DNA of 64,000 nucleotides from Algoriphagus formosus (GCF_002807035.1 NZ_NIUC01000002.1:739477-803476), one strand, 5' to 3'. Positions 16,938-27,317 are shown, counted from the stretch's first letter. Program-made: numbers and translations. The notes: generated by a model from the sequence alone, not told the origin.

Positions 16938-18173
16938 TTATTGCAAGTTATCGGTAAAATCCAAAATTCTTTCAGTCGCACCCCGATTGCTTTCTACCCA
17001 GGAATTTGCTGAAATCCTACTTCTCTCCAAGTTTTCTGGATTCTTTAAAGAATCAAAAGCGGTTTTTAGCGCTAAGAAATCCTCCACTTCAAATCCGCAA
17101 CCCTGTTTGATAGACTCTTGAGCCTCAGGAAATTTCCCTGCCTTACGAACCTTCCCAAAAATAACAGGAGCGCCAAAGCCAATCGACTCCAAGATATTGT
17201 GTAAGCCCTCTCCGAATGCACCTCCTACATAGGAAACCTGTGCAAATTGATACAAAGAGGCGAGCATTCCGATGGTATCAATAATTAGCACCTCCGTGGT
17301 TTTCGTCTGATCCCAGGAGGTATAAAATTGACAGCTAGCCTTGGTTTGTGACTTCCAATTTTGCATTGGCCCAGGGTTCATACTATGCGGGGCAATAATC
17401 CATCTGAAGTCTTGATTTTGATTGATCAAAGGGATGAGTAAATCCATATCTTCTTGCCAAACAGAACCTAGAACGACCGCAGGCTTTTCCCCTAGCCAAG
17501 TTTCGATTTGGGGGAATCTCTTCGGAGCCCTAGCGATCTCCGCTACCCGATCAAAGCGAGTATCCCCAACTCTAGTGTAGGATTGAAAATTGATTCCTTC
17601 AAGGAGCTCAGCACTTTCCTCATTTTGAGTGAAAATATGGTCAAAGAAAAATATTGGAGCTCTGAAAAACCCCTTTCTCCTAAAATAAACCTGATCTTCT
17701 CTAAAGCTTGCAGAGATCAGGTAGAGAGGAATACCACGAGAAGAGCTTTCCTTGAGAAAATTAAACCAAAGATCATACTTGACGAAGTAGATAATGTCCG
17801 GCCGAACGATATCAAGAAATTCCCTGGCATAACTAGGTCTGTCAAGTGGTAAGTAAGTGACAAAATCAAGTACCGGTTCATTCCTTTTTGAGATTGGCTC
17901 AAATCCTGAGGTTGAAAAGAAACTGACCAAAATCTGTACTTCAGGCTTTCGCCGCTTCCAAAGGCTCATCACAGGCCTCGCCTGCTCATATTCCCCCAAC
18001 GAGGCGACATGAAACCAGATTACAGGTCTTTCAGCATCAGGAGCAAAAGTTCTCAATCGCTTAAAGAGACCTTCCCTCCCCTTTACAAAATCAGCGATCT
18101 TAGTAGAAAATATAGCTGCAACTGGAAAAAGAAACTCCACCACCCGAAGAAAGAAATTGTAGATCCATTGCAT
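16938..18173 (-). CDS. waaA: 3-deoxy-D-manno-octulosonic acid transferase
   Basis: A 411-residue GT-B glycosyltransferase that adds Kdo to lipid A precursor at the inner membrane. An N-terminal hydrophobic segment (3-22) anchors it. Typical blocks follow: WFHVASLGEYEQARP with the conserved Glu, LVSFFSTSGFEP, VLGSVWQEDMDLLIP, and the C-terminal VGGAFGEGLHNILESIGFG. It indicates a Gram-negative outer membrane containing Kdo. It abuts rsgA. Confidence 0.94.
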   Translation of the reverse strand: MQWIYNFFLRVVEFLFPVAAIFSTKIADFVKGREGLFKRLRTFAPDAERPVIWFHVASLGEYEQARPVMSLWKRRKPEVQILVSFFSTSGFEPISKRNEPVLDFVTYLPLDRPSYAREFLDIVRPDIIYFVKYDLWFNFLKESSSRGIPLYLISASFREDQVYFRRKGFFRAPIFFFDHIFTQNEESAELLEGINFQSYTRVGDTRFDRVAEIARAPKRFPQIETWLGEKPAVVLGSVWQEDMDLLIPLINQNQDFRWIIAPHSMNPGPMQNWKSQTKASCQFYTSWDQTKTTEVLIIDTIGMLASLYQFAQVSYVGGAFGEGLHNILESIGFGAPVIFGKVRKAGKFPEAQESIKQGCGFEVEDFLALKTAFDSLKNPENLERSRISANSWVESNRGATERILDFTDNLQ

Positions 18174-18330
18174 GGCTAAAATTAAGCTTTCCCTAGAGAA
18201 GATTTAAAATTAGTAGCTTCGCATTCATATTTTTTTGAAAATATGGGTGCTCTTTTGTTCGATTACATTTAAAAATTTTTAATTTCAAAGTTACCTCTTG
18301 GGTAAACTTTAAAATGAGAATGCAGAATAC

Positions 18331-18816
18331 ATGATTAAGGTTCTTTTTGTCTGTCTTGGAAATATTTGCCGATCGCCTCTAGCTGAAGCAATTTTTAATC
18401 ATAAAATCCATAATAAAGGGCTTGATTCTTTCTTCAAGTCTGACAGTGCTGGCACTTCTGACTTTCACATCGGGGAGCTCCCTGATGACCGGACTATTCG
18501 CTGTGCAAAACACTATGGCATGTCGATCAAACATCGTGGGAGGCAAGTAAATCGTGTGGATTTCCGGGAGTTTGATTACATCATCGCCATGGACAATCAG
18601 AATCTCCAAAATCTAGATAAACTTAAAATCAGATATGGTTTTCCCGACAAAACCATCTATCTCATGCGGGATTTTGTGGAGGAAGAAAAGGGCCAACCAG
18701 TCCCAGACCCCTATTATGGCGGTGAAGAAGAATTCCACAAAATCTATGACATCTTAGATCGGGCCATAGAAGATTTTTTACAGGAATTGAAAGAACGACA
18801 TCAGCTTTATGCTTGA
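18331..18816 (+). CDS. Low-molecular-weight protein-tyrosine phosphatase
   Basis: A 161-residue cytosolic phosphatase. The P-loop CLGNICRS has the nucleophile Cys8 and Arg14 (CX5R), and PVPDPYYGG near 130-138 carries the general-acid aspartate. Length is normal. It overlaps the fructosamine kinase gene by 8 bases. Arsenate reductase shares the fold but the tyrosine-phosphatase acid loop favours the phosphatase. Confidence 0.93.
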   Translation: MIKVLFVCLGNICRSPLAEAIFNHKIHNKGLDSFFKSDSAGTSDFHIGELPDDRTIRCAKHYGMSIKHRGRQVNRVDFREFDYIIAMDNQNLQNLDKLKIRYGFPDKTIYLMRDFVEEEKGQPVPDPYYGGEEEFHKIYDILDRAIEDFLQELKERHQLYA

Positions 18817-19681
18817 TTTGAATGGGATTTATGAACAAATTCTTTTCCAGACACTAGGCCCTTTGGCAGAATTTAAGTCTGCCACACTCATCGCTGCAGG
18901 CAATCACAACCAAGGAATCAGGCTTGCCAGTTCAGAGGGTACATTTTTTCTCAAACTCAACTTTGACCACGAAAAAGATATTTTAGCACGTGAAGCTCAA
19001 GGCTTGGATCTGCTGAGAAAATCAACCTTCCTGAAGGTACCGGAAGTCTACGGGTATGGTCGAGTAGAAGACTATAACTATCTGCTAACGGAGTTTTTGG
19101 CTGGAGGCAAAAAGCAACCCAACTACTGGGAAAACCTTGGCATCGGATTAGCCCATCTCCACCTGACTCAGCGGGAGACTTTTGGTTTAGAATCTGATAA
19201 TTTCATCGCTTCCCTCTATCAAAAGAATCCCGATGCAGAGGACTGGCTAGACTTTTTCATTGAGCAGCGCTTGGAGCCCCTTTTGGGCAAGGCTTATTTT
19301 GACCGCTTGATTCCCTTGGATTTTCTGAAAAAATTCCAGGAGATCTATCCTAAACTAGAAGGCATTTTTCCAAAAGAAAAACCATCACTCGTACATGGTG
19401 ATCTTTGGAGCGGGAATGTAATACCCACAGATTCAGGGGAACCGAGCCTGATCGACCCTGCCATCTATTTTGGACACCGGGAAATGGATCTAGCTTTCAG
19501 CAGATTGTTTGGCGGATTTGACCAGCAATTCTATGATTCCTACGAATCAGCCCTTCCCCTAGAACCGGAATTCGAGTCGAGAATTGGAGTTTATAATCTG
19601 TACCCCCTTTTGGTTCACCTCAATTTATTCGGAGAAGCCTATCTGCCAGGCATTCAAAAAATCATCAATCGCTTTCAGTAG
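18809..19681 (+). CDS. Fructosamine kinase family protein
   Basis: A 290-residue kinase of the aminoglycoside-phosphotransferase fold. It has a nucleotide-binding TFFLKLNFD with the lysine near 50, and a catalytic loop LVHGDLWSGN near 195-205 followed by LIDPAIYFGHREMDLAF with the metal-binding Asp. Family members phosphorylate sugars attached to protein amines and help repair glycation. It overlaps the phosphatase gene, and pairing of these two families is common in bacteria. Confidence 0.92.
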   Translation: MLDLNGIYEQILFQTLGPLAEFKSATLIAAGNHNQGIRLASSEGTFFLKLNFDHEKDILAREAQGLDLLRKSTFLKVPEVYGYGRVEDYNYLLTEFLAGGKKQPNYWENLGIGLAHLHLTQRETFGLESDNFIASLYQKNPDAEDWLDFFIEQRLEPLLGKAYFDRLIPLDFLKKFQEIYPKLEGIFPKEKPSLVHGDLWSGNVIPTDSGEPSLIDPAIYFGHREMDLAFSRLFGGFDQQFYDSYESALPLEPEFESRIGVYNLYPLLVHLNLFGEAYLPGIQKIINRFQ

Positions 19682-19707
19682 AGTTGCCACACTTTTGAAA
19701 AAGAAGG

Positions 19708-20835
19708 TTAAACCAAACTAACCTTTCCACCCGTTTTCACTGCTTTATAAATCGCGTCGATGATGACCATATCTTTCAATCCTTCCTCTCCATCTACTGG
19801 GATCGATGCTTTCTTTCCATCCAAAATGATAGCCGCCATCTCATCCATTTGGGTAGTTTGATGGGTTACATGAGGCTCATCCAATGGTCCTTGATGTGTA
19901 CGTCCCTTGATAGGTCCATAGCCTGTGGAAGGTTGCATTTCAGCATATCCATTGGTTCCATTGAGGAAAAACTTATCCAAATAATTCATGCTGTAAGTCG
20001 AAAGACAAGAAGCTACAACCCCTGAAGGAAAACCCATTTGGAAAGTAATGGTCTCATCGACCCCTTCCTTAAACTTTATCGGGTCTGTTTTGACTTCCTG
20101 AGCCGTCACCCAAATAGGCTCCTCTCCTACCATATATCGGGCACCATTGATGGAATAAATCCCGATATCCATCATTGCCCCACCACCTGCTAATTCTGCA
20201 TTGAGCCTCCATTGATTCGGATCACCAATGCGGAAACCGCTCAGCCCTTGGAAAAATTTAATTTCCCCAAATGCACCATCTCGCCTCATATTGACCACTT
20301 TTAAGGTATTTGCCTCAAAATGCATCCTGTAGCCGATTAGCAAATGAACTCCAGCTTTTTCACAGAATTCCACCATTTCCTTCGCATCGCTAGCATTGAC
20401 TGACATGGGCTTCTCACAAATCACATGCTTCCCGGCTGCAGCCACTCCCAATGCATGCGGTTTATGCAAAGCATTGGGTGTAATGACATAGACAGCATCA
20501 ATATCCGGATTGTCTTTTATCCGATGGTAGGTCTCGTAATTATAGCAATTAGCCTCAGGAACAGCATATTTTTTACTCCAGGTCTCCAATTTGGAAGGGG
20601 TACCACTGATCAATCCTGTTATTTTTGCACGCTTGCAGCTTTGCATTGCATCTGCAACACGAGCTGCATAACTCCCCAATCCCATCAAGGCTACTTTCAA
20701 AACAGGACCATCTTGAACGGGATTGATAGCAGCAAAATTTTTTGGGAATCCCCCTGAAAAACTTTCAATTTTTGGCACCGCAATAGCAAGTGCTGAAAGG
20801 CCTGTCTTGAGCAAAAATGATCTTCTTGACTTCAT
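19708..20835 (-). CDS. Gfo/Idh/MocA family oxidoreductase with Tat-type leader
   Basis: A 375-residue NAD(P)-dependent sugar-type dehydrogenase. An N-terminal SRRSFLLKTGLSALAIAV resembles a twin-arginine leader, implying periplasmic export, where the cofactor is likely carried in folded form. The Rossmann domain has GLGSYAARVADA, then CEKPMS near 141-146 with the usual Lys, and a C-terminal beta-sheet domain. Proteins of this type form glucose-fructose oxidoreductase and related enzymes; the substrate is unknown. It converges on the kinase gene. Confidence 0.88.
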   Translation of the reverse strand: MKSRRSFLLKTGLSALAIAVPKIESFSGGFPKNFAAINPVQDGPVLKVALMGLGSYAARVADAMQSCKRAKITGLISGTPSKLETWSKKYAVPEANCYNYETYHRIKDNPDIDAVYVITPNALHKPHALGVAAAGKHVICEKPMSVNASDAKEMVEFCEKAGVHLLIGYRMHFEANTLKVVNMRRDGAFGEIKFFQGLSGFRIGDPNQWRLNAELAGGGAMMDIGIYSINGARYMVGEEPIWVTAQEVKTDPIKFKEGVDETITFQMGFPSGVVASCLSTYSMNYLDKFFLNGTNGYAEMQPSTGYGPIKGRTHQGPLDEPHVTHQTTQMDEMAAIILDGKKASIPVDGEEGLKDMVIIDAIYKAVKTGGKVSLV

Positions 20836-20957
20836 AATCTTTTCTTTTTTTGAAGGTTACATGAAAGACTTTTTCTAAAAAGGCTTCATGAAAAATGAGA
20901 GCAGGAATGAAAATACAAAATTCCTCCCAAAGAAGACTATTTCATTTCTTCTCCGCG

Positions 20958-22220
20958 CTATCTTCTGACAATTTGGAAAGCATGTCGGCTACTTTGTTCC
21001 AATAGTACTTCCCGGTCTTTAGTAAATGAATTCAGATCAGCCAATTGAGGATTTAAAACAGTCAAAAGCTCCAAGCCATCATTATAACGAATGGTAAAAC
21101 GGCTTTTTAAAGCCAAAATCAATTTTTCCAGTTTAAATAGCTGATCATCCAAAACTAGAGAAACACCCATCGCAGTGGTCTGTAAAAGATTAACCTGCAA
21201 CTTTAACTCATCTAATTGCTGATAGATCACATGGATATGTGACTCATTGAGAAAAGTGAAATCCGTAACCCGGAACGTAACCAATACCTGATTTTGCTTC
21301 AATATAATCGTTGGTAACAAATTAGGTGCTCCTGTATCATGGATCTTGGTACCCGACTCATCCGGCTTCAAAAAAGACCTGACAAAAAGCGGAATTTTAC
21401 GATTGGCAAGAGGCTTGATCGTCTTTGGGTGAATTACAGTAGCTCCATAAAAAGTCATCTGAGCAGCCTGAAGGTAATCCAATTCATCAAAAAGCACCGA
21501 TTCTGGGAAAAGCTTTGGGTCTGCATTGAGCACCCCGGGTACATCTTTCCAGATAGTCACTGATCGAGCATCGAGACAAGAAGCCAAAATAGCTGCGGAA
21601 AAATCTGATCCTTCCCTTCCCAAAGTAGTGGGCTTCCCTGCAGAATTACTTCCTATAAAACCCTGAGTCATTACCGGAAATTTTTCCAAAACAGGTTCAA
21701 GAATCTTTTTTGCCTTCTGTCTAGTATTAACCCAGTCCACATTTGCAAAGCGAAAATTGGAGTCTGTTTTGATCAACTCCCTGGCATCCTGCCAGACCAC
21801 TATTATTCCCATTTCACAAAGAAACTCTGACACAATCCGACTGGAAATCAATTCTCCCAAGCAAATTATACGATCGTAGGCCTCATCATAATTCTCAGGG
21901 CTGATGGGCTTTTCGAGTTCATGGCTCAGTTGAACAAAGAGATTTTCTACTCTGGAAAATACAGGATGGCCAGAAGGAAAAAGCGCTTGGCATATCTCCA
22001 AATGAAAATTTTTTAAAATTGTATAATTTGAAGATATATCCAAATTATCCAATCGAAACTGCAGCAATTTTTCCAACGCATTAGTCGTCTTTCCCATTGC
22101 TGAAATGACTAAAAGCGTCGAATTTCGCAATCGATTACGAAAAATTTCAGCTAAGTTTTTTATTGATTCAGCATCTTTAACAGATGCTCCACCAAATTTG
22201 AAAACGATTGTTTTTGCCAT
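20958..22220 (-). CDS. lysC: Aspartate kinase, monofunctional
   Basis: A 420-residue enzyme catalysing the first step of the aspartate pathway. The N-terminal kinase motif KFGGASVKDAESIKN is at 7-21, with GREGSDFSAAILAS near 205 and VPGVLNADPKLFP near 229. About 120 residues form a C-terminal ACT-like region, which is only weakly recognisable by eye. It is separate from the bifunctional enzyme at 33367, so the two kinases probably answer to different end products. The lysine-specific name is inferred. Confidence 0.85.
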   Translation of the reverse strand: MAKTIVFKFGGASVKDAESIKNLAEIFRNRLRNSTLLVISAMGKTTNALEKLLQFRLDNLDISSNYTILKNFHLEICQALFPSGHPVFSRVENLFVQLSHELEKPISPENYDEAYDRIICLGELISSRIVSEFLCEMGIIVVWQDARELIKTDSNFRFANVDWVNTRQKAKKILEPVLEKFPVMTQGFIGSNSAGKPTTLGREGSDFSAAILASCLDARSVTIWKDVPGVLNADPKLFPESVLFDELDYLQAAQMTFYGATVIHPKTIKPLANRKIPLFVRSFLKPDESGTKIHDTGAPNLLPTIILKQNQVLVTFRVTDFTFLNESHIHVIYQQLDELKLQVNLLQTTAMGVSLVLDDQLFKLEKLILALKSRFTIRYNDGLELLTVLNPQLADLNSFTKDREVLLEQSSRHAFQIVRR

Positions 22221-22278
22221 CCAATTTTCTTTCTAATTTCGAGAAGAATATAAACCCAAATATTGTACTTTTCTAATA

Positions 22279-23316
22279 ATGAAAATCAATCCTTATCAAC
22301 CCGATCAGAGCGGCGTGGCCTACTCTGTCGGTACTACCCTTGATCGCTTTATCAAATTCAAACAAAGCGATTTTCCTTTTGCTTCCGGAGAACTTTCCCA
22401 ATTGCTACGTGACATTGCACTCGCAGCAAAGATCGTGAACCGGGAGACAAATCGCGCTGGTCTTGCCAATATTGGTGGGGCTTTTGGTCAAACCAATGTC
22501 CAAGGCGAAGAGCAACAAAAGCTGGATGTGATCGCCAATATCCGATTTATGCGAGCACTGAGCAAAGGCGGTGAAGTGTGCGCCATCGTATCAGAAGAGG
22601 AAGATGCTGTCATCGACCTGAAAAACAAATCCGGCAAATACGTTGTGGCCATTGATCCTTTGGATGGAAGCTCAAATATTGACGTAAATATCAGCATAGG
22701 GACGATTTTTTCAATTTACAGACGAAAGACCCCACTTGGAAGTCCCATTCAGATGGAAGATATCATGCAACCGGGTTCTGAGCAGGTAGCAGCTGGGTAT
22801 GTACTCTATGGCTCTTCTACCATGCTTGTGTATACCACAGGCTTTGGGGTAAATGGATTTACCTATGAGACCAGCCTGGGCGAGTTTTTTCTTTCACACC
22901 CACAAATCAAGGCGCCCAAATCAGGAAAAATCTATTCGATTAACGAGGGATTGGAGATGGACTGGCAAGAAGGCATAAAGAATTACATTGATGAATGTAA
23001 AGCAAAGCGATATGCGGCCCGCTATATTGGGTCTTTGGTGGCTGACTTTCATCGAAACTTGCTTAAGGGAGGCATTTACCTGTATCCAGCGACTAAAAAC
23101 AACCCCAATGGTAAGCTTCGATTACTATATGAAGCAAATGCATTGGCCTTTATTGCAGAGCAGGCAGGAGCAAAAGCTACGGATGGAAAATCCAGAATTT
23201 TGGATATCGTCCCCGACTCCCTTCACCAGCGTACACCACTATTTATCGGCTCAGAAGAAATGGTTGACCAAGCGATCAAGCACATCGAAAAATCAAAGAT
23301 CTCTGCGACCGTTTAA
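22279..23316 (+). CDS. fbp: Fructose-1,6-bisphosphatase class I
   Basis: A 345-residue gluconeogenic enzyme releasing phosphate from fructose-1,6-bisphosphate. Metal-binding residues appear in SEEED at about 105-109 and DPLDGSSN at 126-133; the substrate region has [20 protein letters not shown] and a later [19 protein letters not shown]-like block. Length is typical. It stands 58 bases from the divergent aspartate kinase gene, sharing a short AT-rich control region. Confidence 0.96.
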   Translation: MKINPYQPDQSGVAYSVGTTLDRFIKFKQSDFPFASGELSQLLRDIALAAKIVNRETNRAGLANIGGAFGQTNVQGEEQQKLDVIANIRFMRALSKGGEVCAIVSEEEDAVIDLKNKSGKYVVAIDPLDGSSNIDVNISIGTIFSIYRRKTPLGSPIQMEDIMQPGSEQVAAGYVLYGSSTMLVYTTGFGVNGFTYETSLGEFFLSHPQIKAPKSGKIYSINEGLEMDWQEGIKNYIDECKAKRYAARYIGSLVADFHRNLLKGGIYLYPATKNNPNGKLRLLYEANALAFIAEQAGAKATDGKSRILDIVPDSLHQRTPLFIGSEEMVDQAIKHIEKSKISATV

Positions 23317-23376
23317 AACCATTCTGATTGAAATTTGTACTAGAAACTGTACCTTCGGATTTCAAACCTAAATGAT

Positions 23377-24543
23377 ATGAACAGATACAATCTTTGGATA
23401 TTGATCGGTGCTGGAATGCTAGCCACTGTTTCCTGCGCAACAAAGGAAGCAGATGATATCAATCAGCCTGAGCCAGTAGATCCTACTTTCGCACAGCAAA
23501 CTGAAAAGCACCTTATCAAAGTAGATACACTATTCACCGAATTTGAGAGCCCATGGGGTATGACTTGGCTTTCAGATGGAAAAATGCTCGTAACTGAGCG
23601 AAAAGGTGAAATATTGATTTTCGAAAATGATGAATTTACCGGTCAAAAAGTGACAGGCCTTCCGGAAGTTCATGAAGTGAATCAAGCAGGTCTATTGGAT
23701 GTCGCAGCACATCCAAATCATGCTGAGAATGGCTGGATTTACATTGCTTACGCAAAGCCATTCCCTGACAATAAAGGTGCTTTAACGATTATGCGTTTCA
23801 AGCTTGATGACAACAATAATGCAATCGATCAGGAAGAGATCATTGTTGCCATGCCTGAATGGGAAGGTGGGCGTCACTTTGGAAGCCGGATCGTATTTGA
23901 CAACGAAGGTTTCCTCTATTTTTCCAATGGAGACAAAGGAAATAAGCCTGAAAATGCTCAAACCTTGACCAATGCTCATGGAAAAGTTCACAGAATTCAT
24001 GACGATGGGAGAATTCCTGCAGACAATCCTTTTGTCAATGAGGAAGGCGCAGTAGGTTCTATTTGGTCTTATGGAAATAGAAATCCACAAGGATTATATT
24101 TTGACAAAGCGAATAACAGACTTTGGGAAGCAGAGCACGGTCCAATGGGTGGTGATGAACTCAACCTGATCGAAAAAGGCAAAAACTACGGTTGGCCAGT
24201 GATTACCTACGGACAAAATTACGATGGAACACCAATCACTGAAATCACCGAAAAAGAAGGGATGGAACAGCCTGTCACTTACTACGTGCCATCGATCGCA
24301 ACTTGCGGCATGACCATGGTCACTTCTGACAGATATCCCAACTGGAAAGGAGATATTTTGATAGGTGCTTTGGCAAAAATGCACATCAACCGAGTAGACA
24401 TGGATGGAGCAACTGCACTTTCACAAGAGGTGATGTTCCAAGACATCGGCCGAGTGAGACAAGTATCTGAAAGTCCGGATGGATATCTTTACGCCATCAC
24501 AGAAGGAACAGGCCTGCTAGTCAAACTCCTCCCGGTGGAATAA
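23377..24543 (+). CDS. PQQ-dependent sugar dehydrogenase, lipoprotein
   Basis: A 388-residue soluble-glucose-dehydrogenase-type six-bladed propeller. A lipoprotein signal ends with the lipobox Cys20 in ATVSC, placing it in the envelope. Propeller features include ESPWGMTWL, the HFGSRIVFD segment with the catalytic-type His, GNRNPQGL, and EHGPMGGDELN with ligands expected for PQQ or calcium. Oxidised substrates in this family are aldoses. It lies alone between fbp and a bidirectional terminator. Confidence 0.88.
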   Translation: MNRYNLWILIGAGMLATVSCATKEADDINQPEPVDPTFAQQTEKHLIKVDTLFTEFESPWGMTWLSDGKMLVTERKGEILIFENDEFTGQKVTGLPEVHEVNQAGLLDVAAHPNHAENGWIYIAYAKPFPDNKGALTIMRFKLDDNNNAIDQEEIIVAMPEWEGGRHFGSRIVFDNEGFLYFSNGDKGNKPENAQTLTNAHGKVHRIHDDGRIPADNPFVNEEGAVGSIWSYGNRNPQGLYFDKANNRLWEAEHGPMGGDELNLIEKGKNYGWPVITYGQNYDGTPITEITEKEGMEQPVTYYVPSIATCGMTMVTSDRYPNWKGDILIGALAKMHINRVDMDGATALSQEVMFQDIGRVRQVSESPDGYLYAITEGTGLLVKLLPVE

Positions 24544-24546
24544 ATC

Positions 24547-24579
24547 AAAAAAAGCTCTTCAAAACGAAGAGCTTTTTTT
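24547..24579. terminator. Bidirectional Rho-independent terminator
   Basis: Perfect stem AAAAGCTCTTC/GAAGAGCTTTT with a 5-base loop flanked by A and T runs. It serves the convergent sugar dehydrogenase and gpsA genes. Confidence 0.88.
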
Positions 24580-24583
24580 ATGT

Positions 24584-25642
24584 CTACACGAAATCAACAT
24601 CCACATTGAAAGGGTATTTCATCAGAAACTGAAGTGCTTCCTCTATCTCCAGATCTTCAAACAAAACCCGGTACAGGTTTTCTGTAATTGGTGCCCGTAA
24701 ATCCGCTGCCTCCAAAAAGCCTTTGATAATTTTAACAGTATTAATTCCCTCAGCCACTTCTTCCATTTCATCTAGGATCTGTGGCAATTTTTCTCCCTTT
24801 GCAAGGCGATAGCCGACTGTATAATTTCGAGAATTCACCGAGTTACAAGTAGTCACCAAATCCCCCACACCAGCGAGCCCAAAAGCTGATTTTACGCTAC
24901 CTCCCAAGGCACGACTCAAATGTACCATCTCTACCATCCCTCGAGAAATAAGTAGCCCTTTGGCATTTTCTCCCAAACCTAACCCTGCCAATGCCCCGGC
25001 AGCTATGGCAATGATATTCTTCAATACCCCACTTAGCTCTACTCCGATGATGTCGGAATTGCCGTAAACCTGAAATTTTTCAGATCGAAGCAACCGCTGA
25101 CCTTCCAAAATCACCTCGTTGAACTTAGAAGCAATCACCGTTGCTGCAGGTTGACCTTTGGAAAGCTCCTTTGCGATATTCGGTCCGGCTAGGCAACCCA
25201 CGCGAACTGCCACAGTCTCTTTCTGTAGAACTTCGCTCATGGTCAGGATGCGGTTACGATCAAGGTTTTTCACCTCATCCAAACTTTGCCCTTCAGGCAA
25301 ATCCAGACAAAGTCCCTTTGTACCGTGAATGACTAAATGATAGGGCTGAAGGAAAGGAGAGAATTTCCTGGCTACATCCTGAAATGCCGAACTGGGAACC
25401 ATGAAAAAAATGGTTTGGCAGGATTCACAAAGCTGCTGAGGATCCTGTGTAGCCATAATGGATTCATGCATTGATTTACCCTGCGCTGTATGATTTTCAT
25501 TGATCTCTGCAACGACCTCAGCGTTCCTAGCATAAACCAAAACTTGGTTTTTTTCAGCAAGCATATTGGCGATGACGGTCCCAAAAGAACCTACGCCTAC
25601 TACACCGATCAATGATGAATCAGAAAAGATTTTCGAGCTCAT
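24584..25642 (-). CDS. gpsA: NAD(P)H-dependent glycerol-3-phosphate dehydrogenase
   Basis: A 352-residue cytosolic enzyme reducing DHAP to sn-glycerol-3-phosphate, the backbone of phospholipids. The Rossmann motif GVGSFGTVIANML is at about 15-27, GPNIAKELSKG at about 170-180, the catalytic lysine in GVLKNIIAIAAG, and AGVGDLVTTC with SRNYTVG. Length is a little above the usual 335. It overlaps the acyltransferase gene upstream by 23 bases. Confidence 0.95.
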   Translation of the reverse strand: MSSKIFSDSSLIGVVGVGSFGTVIANMLAEKNQVLVYARNAEVVAEINENHTAQGKSMHESIMATQDPQQLCESCQTIFFMVPSSAFQDVARKFSPFLQPYHLVIHGTKGLCLDLPEGQSLDEVKNLDRNRILTMSEVLQKETVAVRVGCLAGPNIAKELSKGQPAATVIASKFNEVILEGQRLLRSEKFQVYGNSDIIGVELSGVLKNIIAIAAGALAGLGLGENAKGLLISRGMVEMVHLSRALGGSVKSAFGLAGVGDLVTTCNSVNSRNYTVGYRLAKGEKLPQILDEMEEVAEGINTVKIIKGFLEAADLRAPITENLYRVLFEDLEIEEALQFLMKYPFNVDVDFV

Positions 25643-27317
25643 AGCCGTGTAGTCTATTGTGATAGAAATAAAGTAAACTCATGTCCTCGGTCACTATTTG
25701 ACCTTTTTTATTTCGGATCAAAGGCCGCTTGGCATGATACATCCCCACATTATCGAGTCCATGAGCGATAATTTCCTCTAGACTTCGCTTCATGTGTGGA
25801 GCAATTTTGATCAATCCCTGCTCGCGAAGAATTAGAATCTGATCATACACACGCTGACAAGCATCCTTGAATTCTTCGTATTCAATGAAAATTTCCTCTT
25901 CTGGCAATCTAATCAAGTCAAATAGATCCAATTTGGAGTTTTTGGCTTTGATGAGTTCGAATGCTGTAAAGGCTACCAAATGCGAGCTAAAAACCCGATT
26001 GATACGGTGAAACTCCTCTACAATTCTCCTTCCTAGCATGTGGGTGTATTCTTCCTCTCGCTGAGAATCAACTGTCACCTTTCCTCCGGATCTGAAATAA
26101 TGACTGGTGTCAATCACTCTGCCATGCTGATCCAAGCTTTCGCCCTTTTCGTTGACATAATTTCCCAGAACATCCATCGCTTTCCCAACAGAAACAGAAA
26201 TATCTGAACCCTTGGTAAAAAACTTGACGAGGAACTTCGAGATTTTGTAAGAAGTAGAAAACTCATCATTCTCTTTGTAATAGCGCTCCTGCCCGGTGAT
26301 ACTTAAGTGGTCTCGTATTAGACTTGGAGCCTCCAAGACAAAATGATAATTAATCGTGACGGGTACCACGAAGATTTTACCTGAAATCCCGGTGATCCCC
26401 TCCTGATAATTATTTCGCTGTGCTTCAATAGCTGTGCTAAGTAAGCCCAATTTGAGTTTGCTCTCAATCATACCGCTTCGGCTACGTGTGCCTCCAGGGA
26501 AAAAGAGAGAGTGACACCCAAATTGAATGGCCTCTTTGGAATAGGTTTTTAAAGTCTCCAAGTAGACCAAATTCTTTTTTCGACGATCTACTTTATATGC
26601 TCCAAGCGCATTCATAAAGTAGGCAAAAATGGAAATATTGAAGAGATTCAATCCAGCTCCATAGATAAATGGAGGTAATCCTAGCACTGAAATAATCCAC
26701 CCAATAAGAATACTATCCAGATTGGAAAAGTGCGTAGGAACCATCACAATGGTGCCTTTCGTAGCCAAATCTCGGAGTTGATCGGTTTCCCCAGTGATTT
26801 GTATCTTATCCTGTAGGGTGTACTGATTGGAAAAAATGGATCGAAATCCTTTTACCCGGGCCGCATTGAGCAAGCGTGCAAATCCAAAGGTGACCACGCT
26901 CCGAATAAACTTGTAATGCTGATGCTTAAAATTGCTGGCAATTTCCTCCGAATACCGGGAAGTAATGGATTCTAATATTTCCTTATAAATCGCTTCCCTC
27001 TGCTTTTTGGAAAGGCTTGTTTCCGAACTCGCATGAAGAAGAGACTCTTTGACTTTTCCCCAAAAGGCCCCTTCATCATCTGGGTCCACCACCCATGGAT
27101 TTTGCTTTATTCGAAGCTTCTCTCGGTAGCGAGTAGTTTCCAGCTCTTCCTTCAATATTTCCATATTATTGGAAGTAAGCTTCAATATCCGACCTTGAGC
27201 ATTTTCAGATACTTTTTTGACAAATTCCTTTCGCTCACGCGCCAATTTGACAACGGGCCACTCATCCTTACTAGGAAGGATGGGATCGTATTTGTGCTTG
27301 ATATATTTTTCCTCCAA
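25620..27317 (-). CDS. Glycerol-3-phosphate-type acyltransferase (PlsB-like)
   Basis: A 565-residue membrane-associated acyltransferase. The HX4D catalytic block is PTHFSNLDS with His196 and Asp201. Further blocks are GAYKVDRRKK near 239-248, FPGGTRSRSG at 273-282 (Gly where FPEGTRS is usual in PlsC, nearer to PlsB's EGGRSRTG), and VPVTINYHFVLEAP. Its size and block set suggest PlsB rather than PlsC. It overlaps gpsA, the source of its substrate. About 200 N-terminal residues are unique and largely helical. Confidence 0.85.
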   Translation of the reverse strand: MEEKYIKHKYDPILPSKDEWPVVKLARERKEFVKKVSENAQGRILKLTSNNMEILKEELETTRYREKLRIKQNPWVVDPDDEGAFWGKVKESLLHASSETSLSKKQREAIYKEILESITSRYSEEIASNFKHQHYKFIRSVVTFGFARLLNAARVKGFRSIFSNQYTLQDKIQITGETDQLRDLATKGTIVMVPTHFSNLDSILIGWIISVLGLPPFIYGAGLNLFNISIFAYFMNALGAYKVDRRKKNLVYLETLKTYSKEAIQFGCHSLFFPGGTRSRSGMIESKLKLGLLSTAIEAQRNNYQEGITGISGKIFVVPVTINYHFVLEAPSLIRDHLSITGQERYYKENDEFSTSYKISKFLVKFFTKGSDISVSVGKAMDVLGNYVNEKGESLDQHGRVIDTSHYFRSGGKVTVDSQREEEYTHMLGRRIVEEFHRINRVFSSHLVAFTAFELIKAKNSKLDLFDLIRLPEEEIFIEYEEFKDACQRVYDQILILREQGLIKIAPHMKRSLEEIIAHGLDNVGMYHAKRPLIRNKKGQIVTEDMSLLYFYHNRLHGYELENLF

